A DNA stretch of 64,000 nt, taken from positions 1,240,001 through 1,304,000 of the forward strand of contig NZ_CP031093.1 in the NCBI RefSeq assembly GCF_004851605.1, given 5' to 3'. Source of the stretch: Hydrocarboniclastica marina (GTDB lineage: Bacteria; Pseudomonadota; Gammaproteobacteria; Pseudomonadales; Oleiphilaceae). This document shows positions 34,584 to 44,347 of the stretch, one piece after another (within the stretch, counting starts at the first letter, position 1; each line of letters starts with the position of its first letter). Made by a program: the position numbers and the translations under genes. The notes under the pieces were generated by a model. The model made no database searches. It had not been told where the DNA came from and saw only the letters and a program-made list of their open reading frames with translations.

Positions 34584-35219
34584 ATGGCGGAGCGAAAAGG
34601 GGCAGGAAGACGAACGGCGGTTGAGGCGCAAGCCACGCGCCAACTCATCGTCTCGGCCGCACTGGAGCGTTTTTCCGAGCGGGGTTTCGACGCTGTAAGC
34701 GTGCGTGAAATCGCAGCGCAGGCAGGGGTTACCCACGGTATGATCAGGCATCACTTCGGCAGCAAGCTGGAGGTGTGGAAGGCCGCGATCCAGGGGGTAT
34801 TTGAGGAATACCGGAGGGCTTTGTTGCCGGGTATTCAGGAGGCGCTGGCAGGCGATGACCCACTGCAGGCTTTCCGCAGAGTTGTCTCTGAGTTCATTCG
34901 CCTCTCATCTGCGCGCCCGCTCTATACCCGTCTGCTGGTGCGCGAGAGCGAGTCAGGTGGAGAGCGTGCGCAGTTCTGTACTTCCAGTTTTCAGGACATC
35001 CACACTGTCATCGGTCAATTGTTCAATAGAGCGCGGGCGGTATGCCCGGCACTGAGCTTTCATACCAACGACAGCTTCTTCAACGCGCTTATCAGCCTGA
35101 CGTTCTTCAGCATTCTGCATCCCAGCGCGAGCGTCGAGCCGTCGTATCCGCTAAGCCATGGCATACAGGATCGGGCGGACTTGATAATGGCTGTCCTTTT
35201 CGGTCCACCGCAGGCATAG
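34584..35219 (+). CDS. TetR/AcrR-family transcriptional regulator
   Basis: The ATG at 34584 with AGAGAGGA just upstream gives 211 residues and puts the DNA-binding domain at the N-terminus. The helix-turn-helix is classic: FSERGFDAVSVREIAAQAGVTHGMIRHHFGSK. The remainder (about 75-205) is the helical ligand-binding and dimer domain; it retains FRRVVSEFIRL and IRLSSARPLYTRLLVRE. The perfect palindrome in the intergenic region is the likely operator, so this protein probably represses the divergent PhlG-like gene and itself until a ligand binds. Confidence 0.93.
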   Translation: MAERKGAGRRTAVEAQATRQLIVSAALERFSERGFDAVSVREIAAQAGVTHGMIRHHFGSKLEVWKAAIQGVFEEYRRALLPGIQEALAGDDPLQAFRRVVSEFIRLSSARPLYTRLLVRESESGGERAQFCTSSFQDIHTVIGQLFNRARAVCPALSFHTNDSFFNALISLTFFSILHPSASVEPSYPLSHGIQDRADLIMAVLFGPPQA

Positions 35220-35243
35220 CTTCAGGCTGACGGTCGCTGCCGT

Positions 35244-36224
35244 CTAACTCTGGCCCGTCAGCAGGCTTCGGATTTTCTCGGTAGTGTCTTCGATATCGGC
35301 CATTTTTTCCGAATACCAGTCGACGGTTCGGCTGTGGCCTCGGCGCAGGGCAGACTCCGTCATCCTCGACAGGAGCTCCGTTCGTTCCTCCAGTGAGCGC
35401 AGCGTCACCCAGAGCGACCTCTCGACTTCCTCACTCTGGGCCGCAAGGAGCGAAAGCGCGGTAAACGAGTGCCCGACATGGCAACGGAAGCGCTGTAGCT
35501 TACCGTCGTCATGTTCCCACAAGGTCCCGCCGCAATCCGGACAGATGATGGGCACCAGGCTGCCTGTCATCTCTTCCTCCGTAATGCTTGCTGTCCGTTC
35601 CGCCATCCTGACCTCCAGCTGAATATCCTTCGGGACTGGCACGCGTTCTCCCGCGGGTTGAGCGACCAGCTTCTGGATGATCTGGCCCATTTCGGCGACT
35701 GCTAGCTGGTAGTCAACCGGCTCAGCCGTTGCCAGGGCGTTGCTGGGCATGTCCTGGCAGAAAGCGTCCCGGGGCTCCTGGACCAACGTCAGGCCATTGC
35801 AACGTTTAACAGCCCGTAGGCCGGAGCTGCCATCGTCGAGGGCGCCCGTCAGGATGATGCCTATGACCCGCGGGCCGAAGCGCGCCGCAGCCGACCGGAA
35901 AAGCGGGTCAATCGCCGGCCTTGAGCTGTTCTCCTTGGGCCCATGAACGACTCGCACACCATCAGCATCCAGAAGCATATGGTGGTCCGGCGGTGCCAGA
36001 TAGACGCGACTTTTCTCGATAGCCTGACCGTCTTGTGCCAGGCCAACGGGCATGGCACAGGCCCGGTTGAGGATGTTGGCCAGCAAGCCTGGCCCCTGGG
36101 GCGCCACATGCTGGACGATAAAAACTGAAGCTGGGAGGTCCGCCGGTAGCTGAGCCAGCAGCCGGGGCAGGGTTTCAACGCCGCCCAGCGAGGCGCCCAC
36201 TACGATGATGTCGTGCTTGTCCAT
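35244..36224 (-). CDS. Stand-alone CheB-type methylesterase with C-terminal zinc ribbon
   Basis: A 326-residue protein that lacks the receiver domain of classical CheB. Residues 1-185 form the methylesterase domain with Ser in GASLGG, His in VQHVAPQG and Asp in LTGALDDGSSG. Residues 225-275 carry a CxxC...CxxH zinc ribbon (CPDCGG, RFRCHVGH), then helices to the end. Such proteins remove methyl groups from chemoreceptors or other glutamates without phospho-control. It converges on the TetR gene and is 640 bp from the giant CheB-CheR fusion, which may be its functional partner. Confidence 0.9.
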   Translation of the reverse strand: MDKHDIIVVGASLGGVETLPRLLAQLPADLPASVFIVQHVAPQGPGLLANILNRACAMPVGLAQDGQAIEKSRVYLAPPDHHMLLDADGVRVVHGPKENSSRPAIDPLFRSAAARFGPRVIGIILTGALDDGSSGLRAVKRCNGLTLVQEPRDAFCQDMPSNALATAEPVDYQLAVAEMGQIIQKLVAQPAGERVPVPKDIQLEVRMAERTASITEEEMTGSLVPIICPDCGGTLWEHDDGKLQRFRCHVGHSFTALSLLAAQSEEVERSLWVTLRSLEERTELLSRMTESALRRGHSRTVDWYSEKMADIEDTTEKIRSLLTGQS

Positions 36225-36314
36225 AATGTAAACGCAGGCTCCTTCCCTGGATTTCGACCAGCGCCAGACCCGTCAGGCATTGGGACCAGTGCTTTACTGT
36301 TGCCTCATATTTTG

Positions 36315-36386
36315 TTGTGACTCCATGCGTTATTGCAACTCTATGCTTAGTTGCAACTCTATGCTTAGTTGCAACTCTGTGCTGTG
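36315..36386. repeat. 18-bp tandem repeat, four units
   Basis: Two perfect copies of an 18-bp unit (TTGCAACTCTATGCTTAG) at 36333-36368 are followed by a third with three mismatches and preceded by a degenerate first unit. The array lies in the 640-bp region upstream of the CheB-CheR-GGDEF-EAL gene. Confidence 0.85.
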
Positions 36387-36868
36387 GTGCGGCGCTGTAA
36401 ATTTTTTTGCACCGATGTAAAAAATCATCTGTTCAGCTGCGCATTTTGGGCCTTTCGCGCATGAAGTCTGGCGCAGCTCTATCGGGTTCGCTCATGCTGA
36501 AACGGAACTCATGCGCAGTCATCTGTCGCGCCCGGTTGCTTGATATATCGCAATAAGTGCCAACTAAGTCCTTGGTATTGTTGCCCTGGCTGATGCTTCC
36601 CGCCGCGAGCTATAAGCTCTCGACAAGATCTGATCCAGAATTCACATTCTGACCGGGCCCGCGAAAATGCGTTGTAAGAAGTGGATCAGGGCGTTCTAAT
36701 ACGCTACTGGGCTTTTTCAGTCGGTGGCGCATGGCCGGCCCCTCGCTTGTGCACCCTTGCGACCCCACTATCACTATCTTAGGGTGGTCCTGACCTGAAC
36801 AGGCGGATCACGCAACGCCGGCATAAACAACTATTCACCGGTTTCAGCACGACCTAGCGAGTATAGTT
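36387..36868. other. Leader region upstream of the CheB-CheR-GGDEF-EAL gene
   Basis: About 480 bp with no ORF. It includes an AT-rich segment TAAATTTTTTTGCA at 36398-36411 and no clear terminator or promoter boxes. Confidence 0.35.
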
Positions 36869-39800
36869 ATGGATAACAACAATGCCGCTGAACAAGAAAG
36901 TGAAAGTGGCAAAGAGCAGGACGCAGGAACGGCCCGATCGCGCGTGCCCATTGTGGGAATCGGTGCATCGGCCGGAGGGCTCGAAGCGCTGCAGGGTTTC
37001 TTTGAGGCGTGTCCGGCAGACAGCGGGCTTGCCTTTGTGGTGCTGATGCACCTGCCTCCCGAAGCCCGCAGCTCGTTGCCGGAAATCCTCAGGCAGACCA
37101 ATGATATGGATGTGGTGCCTGTAGTCGACGACATGACCGTCGAAATTAACCGTATCCATGTGCTTTCGCCCGATTTCACACTGAGCCTTGAGGACGGCCG
37201 GTTCCGGACACACGCGTTGGAACAGGAGCATCCCGACCAGGTCGTTGATCAGTTTTTTCAATCTCTGGCCAACCATTCCGGCGACCGTGGCGTTGGCGTT
37301 GTCCTCTCGGGAAACGGCACAGATGGCAGTGAGGGCGCCAAGCTGATCCGGGAAATGGATGGCCTGGTCATGGTCCAGGACCCGGATCAGGCCGGTTTCC
37401 CCGGCATGCCGTGCGCAGTAATCAGCCGCGACCTTGGCGATGTCGTCACCCGCGTCGAGGACATGCCCGGGCGTCTCATGGATTACATCCAGCACGCTTT
37501 GCGGTTCGATTTCCCCGAGGGCCACAAGGCCGAGCCCGGTTACTCTGAAACCCTGCGGGAATATATCAGATTTGTATCCAACGAACGGCCCAATGACTTT
37601 ACCCGCTACAAAGAGAAAACGCTGGTCCGACGCATTTACCGGCGGATGGGGCTTTGCCATAAATCAAGCGAAGAAGCTTACCTGGCGCTGCTCGAGCAGT
37701 CCGACGAGGAAGCCGACCAGCTGTATCGGGATCTCCTGATTTCTGTGACGGCTTTTTTTCGGGACCCGGCGTCCATCACGGCCCTCGACCATCTCGCCCT
37801 GGCAAACCTTGTAGATCGCACGGACACCCAGCAGGCCATCAGGGTCTGGGTGCCGGGCTGCGCCACCGGGGAAGAAGCGTACACGATCGCCATGCTTTTG
37901 CATGAACGGTTGGCTGAGAGCGGCCGCAAGCCACTGATCCAGATTTTCGCGACGGACATAGACGAACAGGCGCTGGATATCGCGCGCCAGGGGCTCTATC
38001 CGGAAACCATCAGTAACTCGGTGCCAGCGACACTGCTTGAACGCTATTTTATTCGTGAGGGCGACTACTTCCGGGTCAGGAAAGAAATTCGCGAAGAGAT
38101 TGTATTCGCATTCCAGAACCTGATTTCAGGGGCGCCGTTTTCCCAGCTGGACCTGGTAAGCTGCCGTAATCTATTGATATATCTGAAGCTGGACGTCCAG
38201 AATCAGATCATGGGCCTCTTCCATTTCGCCTTGCGAGCTAATGGGTTCCTCTTTCTGGGTTCTTCGGAAACCATAGGGCGCAAGGATGACCTGTTCGCTC
38301 CGATAGACCGCCGACACCGCTTGTATCAGCGCAAGCAAGCCCGCCGCCAGGCACCGGATTTACCCTTCGCGGCAGGAAAAACACCCCCTGCCGCCCGTGG
38401 GGCGTATGTGTCACCCTCTGCCTCGCGCGGGACACAGCACACCCGCAGCGTCAGCCTCGGGGAACGGGTCCAGCGGCACCTCGTCAATCACTTCGCGCCG
38501 CCCTCGGTACTCGTAACCCGTGAGGGTGAAGCACTTTATTTTGTAGGCGAGACAGGGCCGTACCTGAAACTGCCAAGCGGCGAGCCCAGCCGGAATCTGT
38601 TCGATATGGCGCGCGGCGTCGTCAAGAGCAAGCTGCGGACGCTGTTTCGTCAGGCTACCGAAACCGGATCGCTCGCACGTTCCGACCTGATCCGCGTCGG
38701 CAATGAGGAAGGAGCGGGCAATGCCGTGCTTACCGTCGCCCCGCTCGCGTTCGGGGACCTTGTTCACTATCTCGTCGTATTTGAGGACCGCTCTAGCCAG
38801 CCGCAATCGCAGAACTCGTCGGAAACCGGCGCCCCGACCGCAGCAAGCGTCCAGGAACCGGCACTGGTGCGCCAGCTGGAGGACGAACTGCAGCTAACGC
38901 GGGCCGAACTGCACAGCACCATTGATGAGTTGGAGACGTCCAACCAGGAGCTGAAGGTTTCCCATGAGGAAGCCATCTCCATGAACGAAGAGCTGCAGAG
39001 CACTAACGAGGAGCTGGAAACATCCAAAGAGGAACTCCAGTCCCTTAATGAAGAGATGTCCACTGTCAACAGTGAGCTCCAGACCAAGGTCGACCAGCTC
39101 GACCATGCCTACAGCGATCTCGACAACTTGCTCAAGAGCATCAGCTCGGCAACGCTCTTCATTGACGCATCCTTGTGTATCCGGCTGTTTACGCCGAACT
39201 GCAGGAACCTTTTCAACCTGGTGCCGACCGATGTCGGACGGCCGCTGGATGAGATTAAATTCAAGGTCCACGACCCGGAGCTGCTCAAGGACGCGGCCGT
39301 TTCACTTGAGACCCTGGAAACACTCGAAAACGAGGTCAAATCGGAGAAAGGGCAGTGGCAGTTGCGCCGGATATCGCCGTACCGGACCAGTAACAACAAG
39401 ATTGATGGGGTCGTCATCACCTACACCAATATCGATCGCCTGAAAGCTGCGCAGGATGAGCTTAACCAGCTGACGTGTACGCTTGAAGAGCGGGTAGAAG
39501 AGCGTACCCGGCAATTGCAGGCCAACATTCGCGAGCGCGAGCAGGCTGCCCGCGAGCGGGATGTTTTCTTTGAACTCTCATCGCTGCCATTCTTTGTGCT
39601 GAATGAAGAGGGCTATTTCCAGCGGGTCAATCCAGCCTGGACCCGGGCGTTTGGCTGGGAAGAAGAAACGCTTAAACACAAGCCTTACCTCGACTTTATC
39701 CACCCCGAGGATGTCGCCCAGTTTACCGGCAAGCTGGAGCATCTAAGGCAGGACGGCGGCAGCGCCAACATCAATGCCCGGTTTTGCGTTCAGGATGGCA

Positions 39801-41656
39801 GCTACAGCTGGCTCGAATGGCACATGGAGGCCAATGAGGGTGGTTCGCTGCTGGGCGTCATCCGCGACGTGTCGGAACAGATGCAGTCAGCACAGGCTGT
39901 CCAGCGGGCACAGGAAGAGCTGGAGAAGCAGGTCAACAAACGTACTGAACAGCTCCAGGCCGAGAAGGAGCTGGCCCATGTTACCTTGATGTCCATCGGT
40001 GAGGCCGTGATAACAACCGACCTCGAGGGCCGGGTCACAAGCATGAATCCGGTGGCTGAGAGGCTGACAGGGTGGGATGCCAGCCTGGCTATTGGCTATC
40101 CGGCTGCAGAGGTGCTTGAGTTAAGGCACGAAGAAAGCAATGAGGCGCTTGGTGATCCGATTAATCTGGTGCTGCAGAAAAGTAAAACCGTCGCCGTTCC
40201 GGAACCCGCGGTATTGGTTCGCCGGGATGGCGCCAGTGTGCATATCGATGCTTCCGTTTCACCCGTCTATAGCAATCGGGGCAGTCTGCTGGGGGCGGTG
40301 GCGGTCTTCTTCGATGTCAGTTATGCCCGGGAACTGACCAAGCGCGTTCGCCACCGTGCGGCTCATGATGACCTCACCGGACTGATCAACCGCGGCGAGT
40401 TTGAATCACGGCTGCAAACCGTCGTTGCCAGCGCCCGGGATGATGGCAAGGCCCACGCCTTGCTGTTCATGGATCTGGATCGCTTCAAGATCGTAAACGA
40501 CACATGCGGTCATGCTGCAGGGGATGAGCTGCTTCGGCAGATTTCCAGAGAACTGCAAACCCACATACGCCAACGCGACACGCTGGCGCGGATTGGCGGC
40601 GATGAGTTTGCGCTAATTCTCGAAAACTGTAACTCGGAGCAGGCCTATCGCGTCGCCGACGAGATGCTCGCGTTCATGCGGAACTTCCGTTTTTCCTGGG
40701 AAGATAAAACATTCCGGCTCGGAATAAGTGTGGGTATCGCGCTGATTGACCATAGCGCTGCATCTGTCAGTCAGGTTCTTCACAATGCGGACAGTGCCTG
40801 CTACATGGCCAAGGAAGCCGGGCGGGACCGGATCTATGTCTTTGATGAGAATGTCGTCGAAGACCACAACCAGAACACGGCTATGTACTGGGTCAGCGTC
40901 GTCAGCCAGGCATTGGAGCAGGACAATATAGAGCTGATGGCCCAGCCCATCGTCGCCTTGGGCACCGGCGAGCAACGGGGCAGCCACTTTGAGATCCTTT
41001 CACGCCTGCGCGACGAGAACGGGCAGATGATTCCCCCGGCCAGTTTCATCAACGCGGCCGAACGCTACAACCTGATGCCCCGGCTCGACCGTTATGTGGT
41101 AGCGAAAGTATTCAAGTGGCTGGCAGACAATCCAACTGTGATTGAGGGGCTGGACATGTGCTCGATCAACGTATCCGCCAGCACTCTCGGCGACGACCGC
41201 TTTCCAAGCTTCCTTGAGACGCTGCTGAAGCAATACCGCATCCCGACCGAAAAAGTCTGCTTTGAGATAACCGAAACTACCGCCATCCGAAATCTGGCGA
41301 AGACCATCGAGCTTGCGGAGGAGTTCAAACGGCTGGGGTTCCTGTTTTCCCTTGACGATTTCGGCAGCGGATTCGCGTCGTACCATTACCTCAAGCGATT
41401 GCCGGTGGATTTCCTCAAGATCGACGGCGAGTTCGTGCGCAACATTCTTGACGATCCCATGGACGAGGCGATGGTCCGCTCGATGAATGAAATCGGCCAT
41501 ATCATGGGCAAGAAAACCATTGCCGAGTATGTTGAGTCAGAGAAACTGCTCGAAAAACTCAAGGAAATCGGTGTCGACTATGTGCAGGGCTACTCCGTCG
41601 GCTACCCCGGCCAACTGTCAGCCACCGCCGTCGTTGCCGATAGCACGCAAGCCTGA
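36869..41656 (+). CDS. CheB-CheR-PAS-GGDEF-EAL fusion protein
   Basis: A single 1595-residue soluble protein. In order: CheB methylesterase (about 27-215; GIGASAGGLEAL, VLMHLPPEARS, SGNGTDGSEG); CheR methyltransferase (about 225-490; VWVPGCATGEEAYTIAMLL); a long coiled coil (about 665-750); three PAS-type segments (about 750-860, 895-1015 and 1035-1155); GGDEF (about 1160-1330) with an intact RIGGDEF site and an RxxD inhibitory site (RQRD); and EAL (about 1345-1585) with FEILSRL, INVSAS, FEITET, LDDFGSG, LKIDGEF and YVQGYS, all the expected metal and catalytic residues. CheB-CheR-PAS hybrids are known; adding both c-di-GMP enzymes in one chain is uncommon. It could link receptor methylation-type reactions to c-di-GMP turnover. 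No signal peptide or membrane helix is seen. Confidence 0.93.
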   Translation: MDNNNAAEQESESGKEQDAGTARSRVPIVGIGASAGGLEALQGFFEACPADSGLAFVVLMHLPPEARSSLPEILRQTNDMDVVPVVDDMTVEINRIHVLSPDFTLSLEDGRFRTHALEQEHPDQVVDQFFQSLANHSGDRGVGVVLSGNGTDGSEGAKLIREMDGLVMVQDPDQAGFPGMPCAVISRDLGDVVTRVEDMPGRLMDYIQHALRFDFPEGHKAEPGYSETLREYIRFVSNERPNDFTRYKEKTLVRRIYRRMGLCHKSSEEAYLALLEQSDEEADQLYRDLLISVTAFFRDPASITALDHLALANLVDRTDTQQAIRVWVPGCATGEEAYTIAMLLHERLAESGRKPLIQIFATDIDEQALDIARQGLYPETISNSVPATLLERYFIREGDYFRVRKEIREEIVFAFQNLISGAPFSQLDLVSCRNLLIYLKLDVQNQIMGLFHFALRANGFLFLGSSETIGRKDDLFAPIDRRHRLYQRKQARRQAPDLPFAAGKTPPAARGAYVSPSASRGTQHTRSVSLGERVQRHLVNHFAPPSVLVTREGEALYFVGETGPYLKLPSGEPSRNLFDMARGVVKSKLRTLFRQATETGSLARSDLIRVGNEEGAGNAVLTVAPLAFGDLVHYLVVFEDRSSQPQSQNSSETGAPTAASVQEPALVRQLEDELQLTRAELHSTIDELETSNQELKVSHEEAISMNEELQSTNEELETSKEELQSLNEEMSTVNSELQTKVDQLDHAYSDLDNLLKSISSATLFIDASLCIRLFTPNCRNLFNLVPTDVGRPLDEIKFKVHDPELLKDAAVSLETLETLENEVKSEKGQWQLRRISPYRTSNNKIDGVVITYTNIDRLKAAQDELNQLTCTLEERVEERTRQLQANIREREQAARERDVFFELSSLPFFVLNEEGYFQRVNPAWTRAFGWEEETLKHKPYLDFIHPEDVAQFTGKLEHLRQDGGSANINARFCVQDGSYSWLEWHMEANEGGSLLGVIRDVSEQMQSAQAVQRAQEELEKQVNKRTEQLQAEKELAHVTLMSIGEAVITTDLEGRVTSMNPVAERLTGWDASLAIGYPAAEVLELRHEESNEALGDPINLVLQKSKTVAVPEPAVLVRRDGASVHIDASVSPVYSNRGSLLGAVAVFFDVSYARELTKRVRHRAAHDDLTGLINRGEFESRLQTVVASARDDGKAHALLFMDLDRFKIVNDTCGHAAGDELLRQISRELQTHIRQRDTLARIGGDEFALILENCNSEQAYRVADEMLAFMRNFRFSWEDKTFRLGISVGIALIDHSAASVSQVLHNADSACYMAKEAGRDRIYVFDENVVEDHNQNTAMYWVSVVSQALEQDNIELMAQPIVALGTGEQRGSHFEILSRLRDENGQMIPPASFINAAERYNLMPRLDRYVVAKVFKWLADNPTVIEGLDMCSINVSASTLGDDRFPSFLETLLKQYRIPTEKVCFEITETTAIRNLAKTIELAEEFKRLGFLFSLDDFGSGFASYHYLKRLPVDFLKIDGEFVRNILDDPMDEAMVRSMNEIGHIMGKKTIAEYVESEKLLEKLKEIGVDYVQGYSVGYPGQLSATAVVADSTQA

Positions 41657-41810
41657 GGTTGCAGCCACGAAAAGGAGCAGTCGCCGTTGCGGCTTCGAGA
41701 ACAGCGACGAATTCGTGGTTGGCGATAGCGGGATGCTGCGTCTTCAGGCCTGCTTATAATCCGACCCAGATGGGCCGCGGTCTAACCTGGGCCGAGCCCG
41801 CGCTGGTGCT

Positions 41811-42383
41811 TCAATCTTCCGCGTTAATAATCCTCGCCAGGCTCAGCAAGTCCGAGTTGATGAACAGTCCACGTTCGATGGCCCGCTGCAGGTTGATCTC
41901 GAACTTCTGCTGATCCTGGGTGCGGAAAATATTGACCACGCCGCCGCCCTGGTCGGCGAACCCGTCGGTATTGCCCACGCTGAGCACGAACAGGTGGTTG
42001 ACGTCCCGGAAGAAATCCTGAAGTTGCTCTATACGGTCGATACCTACAAAGAGGATATGGCAACCCTGGCTGATGTCCTTTTCGTCGGAAGTCCGCAGCA
42101 CGTGGAGGATACGGTTGCGGATAGCCACGCCGTCGACCACATCCAGGAACTCGCCGAATGGCACGGCGCCGAACAGGCACATCCTTAGTGGGCTGTCCTC
42201 ATTGGCGAACGCTTTATCGGGCCACTCGACAAAATTGGCAAAGTTGTAGAGGAAAAGCGCTTTGACCTGAAATTCCCTGGCCCTCTGGCTCGGCTCTTTT
42301 GCCGTCACGCTTGAGGTCCAGAAGAGACACAGTGTTAACAGTACTACCAGAATGCCCTTTCCGGCTCGAAGGTGATTGAACAT
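41811..42383 (-). CDS. YfiR-family periplasmic regulator (DUF4154)
   Basis: A 190-residue protein with a signal peptide (ILVVLLTLCLFWTSSVTA). The mature part matches YfiR/DUF4154: VKALFLYNFANFVEWPDKAF, LRMCLFGAVPFGEFL, GCHILFVG and the GGGVVNIF ending. The family's conserved cysteines are present as Cys69 and Cys108. In Pseudomonas, YfiR in the periplasm represses the membrane diguanylate cyclase YfiN. It follows the TpsB gene by 10 bp with its own AGGAG ribosome site, and a YfiN-like cyclase is encoded divergently nearby, so the same repression is likely here. Confidence 0.92.
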   Translation of the reverse strand: MFNHLRAGKGILVVLLTLCLFWTSSVTAKEPSQRAREFQVKALFLYNFANFVEWPDKAFANEDSPLRMCLFGAVPFGEFLDVVDGVAIRNRILHVLRTSDEKDISQGCHILFVGIDRIEQLQDFFRDVNHLFVLSVGNTDGFADQGGGVVNIFRTQDQQKFEINLQRAIERGLFINSDLLSLARIINAED

Positions 42384-42393
42384 GGTCGGGCTC

Positions 42394-44112
42394 CTAGAAA
42401 CGGGTACTCAGGTAACCGTAGAGGGCGGATTCAGCCTCATCCGCTCCGGTTTCCGGCTTAATGCTGCTGTCAATTGCGTAGCCCCAGTTCAAGCCGGCCT
42501 GTATGCGCTTGCCGTAGGCGAACTCCAGCCCCAGGCCAGCGCTCAGAAAGCTGGCTTCGTCGGTGGTTTCAAGCTCCTTCTGGCCATAGGCATAGTCGGT
42601 GTAGGTGTAGGGCACCAGCTGCCAGGCACTACCCCAGTCGTAGCGGTAGAGGGTCTGCATCAGGGACACCCGGTAGTGGCTGTCCGCACTGTAGAGGCCC
42701 GCATCGAAACCCCGCACCTGGGATGGGCCGGTGAGAGACTGGCGCTCGGAAGCGGGCAGGGGGTCGGCACTGTACTGGGCGTCGAATGCAAACGAAATCT
42801 GGTACTCGGGCGCATCCTTCAACCACTGGTGTCGCAAAGTGTAGTTTGTTTTGAGAATCAGGTACTGGTCTTCAAGCTCTGTATTGGTGGAGTCCAGAAT
42901 GCTGCCGAAACTGGGGGAGATGTTGAGAACATGGCGTAGCCGCCAGCGGGCTTTTGATTGTTCCAGCCTTATAAAGGGCGTGATAGCGACGTATTGGTAA
43001 TCCGACTCCAACAGTTCGCGAAACTCGTCGCTGATGATGTCGGCCTTCCGGCCCGAAACGTTTAGACCTAGCGTCGCGTTGTAGGCTGGGCTGTGTTCCG
43101 GCAAATACTCCCAGCCCATGGTTGCGTCCTGAAGCGTGCCCTGGAGGCCGAGTGCTTCAAACTCGCCGTTGATCGCGAACTGGTTGTGGCTCACGGAAGC
43201 GGCGAACGTATGGGCGAGACCAACGGGCTGGCGATAGCTGAGGCCGCCAAAGAGGTTGCCCCCTTCTTCAGTTGTCATGGCTGTAGCCGTAAAGCTACCA
43301 CCGGTCCGGAACAGGTTGTGTTCCTTGTGCTGGAGGATGGCGCGGTATTTACCGGTGTTTTTGATGCCATGGTTGTCGAGGCGAAGCAGTGTTTCCCGCG
43401 GGTTATCTTCTCTTACTTTTAGGTTGAGCCGTGTTTCACCGGGGTGCGTGCCCATGGAGAAGACGCCGAATACTTCCAGGCCTGGCAGACGGTTGAGGCG
43501 TTCGAGGGCGGCTTCTATGTCAGGGGCGAAAACGGGCGCCAGCAACAAACCATTGAAAGCATCGAGAATCTGATCAGTGCCGTAATGGGCGTTGCCCACC
43601 AGTCGGAGCTCCGAAAGCAGACCGATAACGACATCCATGACCAGATGGCCCTGGATGATCTCCTGCGGCGTCACATAGACCTCCGCGAAGGAGAGCCCCT
43701 GCTCGCGGTAAAAAAGCGTGAGCTCATCGGCCATCCGGTGCATGTCCGAGACACTCATGTGGCCTTCGTTCTTTCTGATGTGCCGGACGAGTATTTGTTC
43801 AAGTCGGGCTCGGGAGATACCGAGGTCGGGAAACTCTACGGGACGGCCCTTGAGGCTGACGCTGCGGACCGTCACCCGGCCGTTTTCTATGGCATCAAGG
43901 CCTGGCTCGCCGTTGGCAACGGGTGCCGCCCTGGGGCCGAACTCAAAGCGCACTTCAACGGCGTTTGCCGCACCGGCGCCCAAAGTCAGAGCCAGGGATA
44001 GCGTGAACAGGCGAAAGAAGCCGACGAAAGCGTTGGCCGTTCCGAACCCCCGAGATCTGTTTTTGTTATGATCCGTCCGCGAAGAGCAGGCGGGGATGTA
44101 TGGCTGGGGCAT
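42394..44112 (-). CDS. Two-partner secretion outer-membrane transporter (TpsB, ShlB/FhaC type)
   Basis: A 572-residue protein with a basic N-terminus and a signal-peptide-like stretch near 30-50. Two POTRA-type domains fall at about 75-240 (VRSVSLKGRPVEF, ADELTLFYREQGLSFAEVYV, LSELRLVGNAHYG). The rest is a beta-barrel typical of FhaC, with the conserved barrel-lid motif VRGFDAGLYSAD and a terminal aromatic strand ending STRF. It secretes a TpsA exoprotein through the outer membrane; the only visible candidate partner is the short TpsA at 45745-46875. It is transcribed with yfiR and away from the diguanylate cyclase gene. Confidence 0.93.
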   Translation of the reverse strand: MPQPYIPACSSRTDHNKNRSRGFGTANAFVGFFRLFTLSLALTLGAGAANAVEVRFEFGPRAAPVANGEPGLDAIENGRVTVRSVSLKGRPVEFPDLGISRARLEQILVRHIRKNEGHMSVSDMHRMADELTLFYREQGLSFAEVYVTPQEIIQGHLVMDVVIGLLSELRLVGNAHYGTDQILDAFNGLLLAPVFAPDIEAALERLNRLPGLEVFGVFSMGTHPGETRLNLKVREDNPRETLLRLDNHGIKNTGKYRAILQHKEHNLFRTGGSFTATAMTTEEGGNLFGGLSYRQPVGLAHTFAASVSHNQFAINGEFEALGLQGTLQDATMGWEYLPEHSPAYNATLGLNVSGRKADIISDEFRELLESDYQYVAITPFIRLEQSKARWRLRHVLNISPSFGSILDSTNTELEDQYLILKTNYTLRHQWLKDAPEYQISFAFDAQYSADPLPASERQSLTGPSQVRGFDAGLYSADSHYRVSLMQTLYRYDWGSAWQLVPYTYTDYAYGQKELETTDEASFLSAGLGLEFAYGKRIQAGLNWGYAIDSSIKPETGADEAESALYGYLSTRF

Positions 44113-44347
44113 AGCGTCGCGGGTTCTGTGTGGTTGCCTTGTGTTTCAGAAGTATAGGTGCTGATCGTGTATATGGCACAGCCGGTAACATTCGTTTGCG
44201 ACATTTAACCACTCAAGGCCGTAAGTTTATGAAAATGGCGCCTATACTACGGGTTGCAACGCAGCGTTTGTAAGACAAGCGGAGTTGGGCAAGAGCGTGT
44301 GCGCTTGCGTTCCCGACAGCTTATTCACCACAGATTTTTCGGGCGTT

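Noticed and set aside
36315-36386. The 18-bp repeats as a CRISPR array
   Set aside because: The units are directly adjacent with no spacers, and no cas gene is present.
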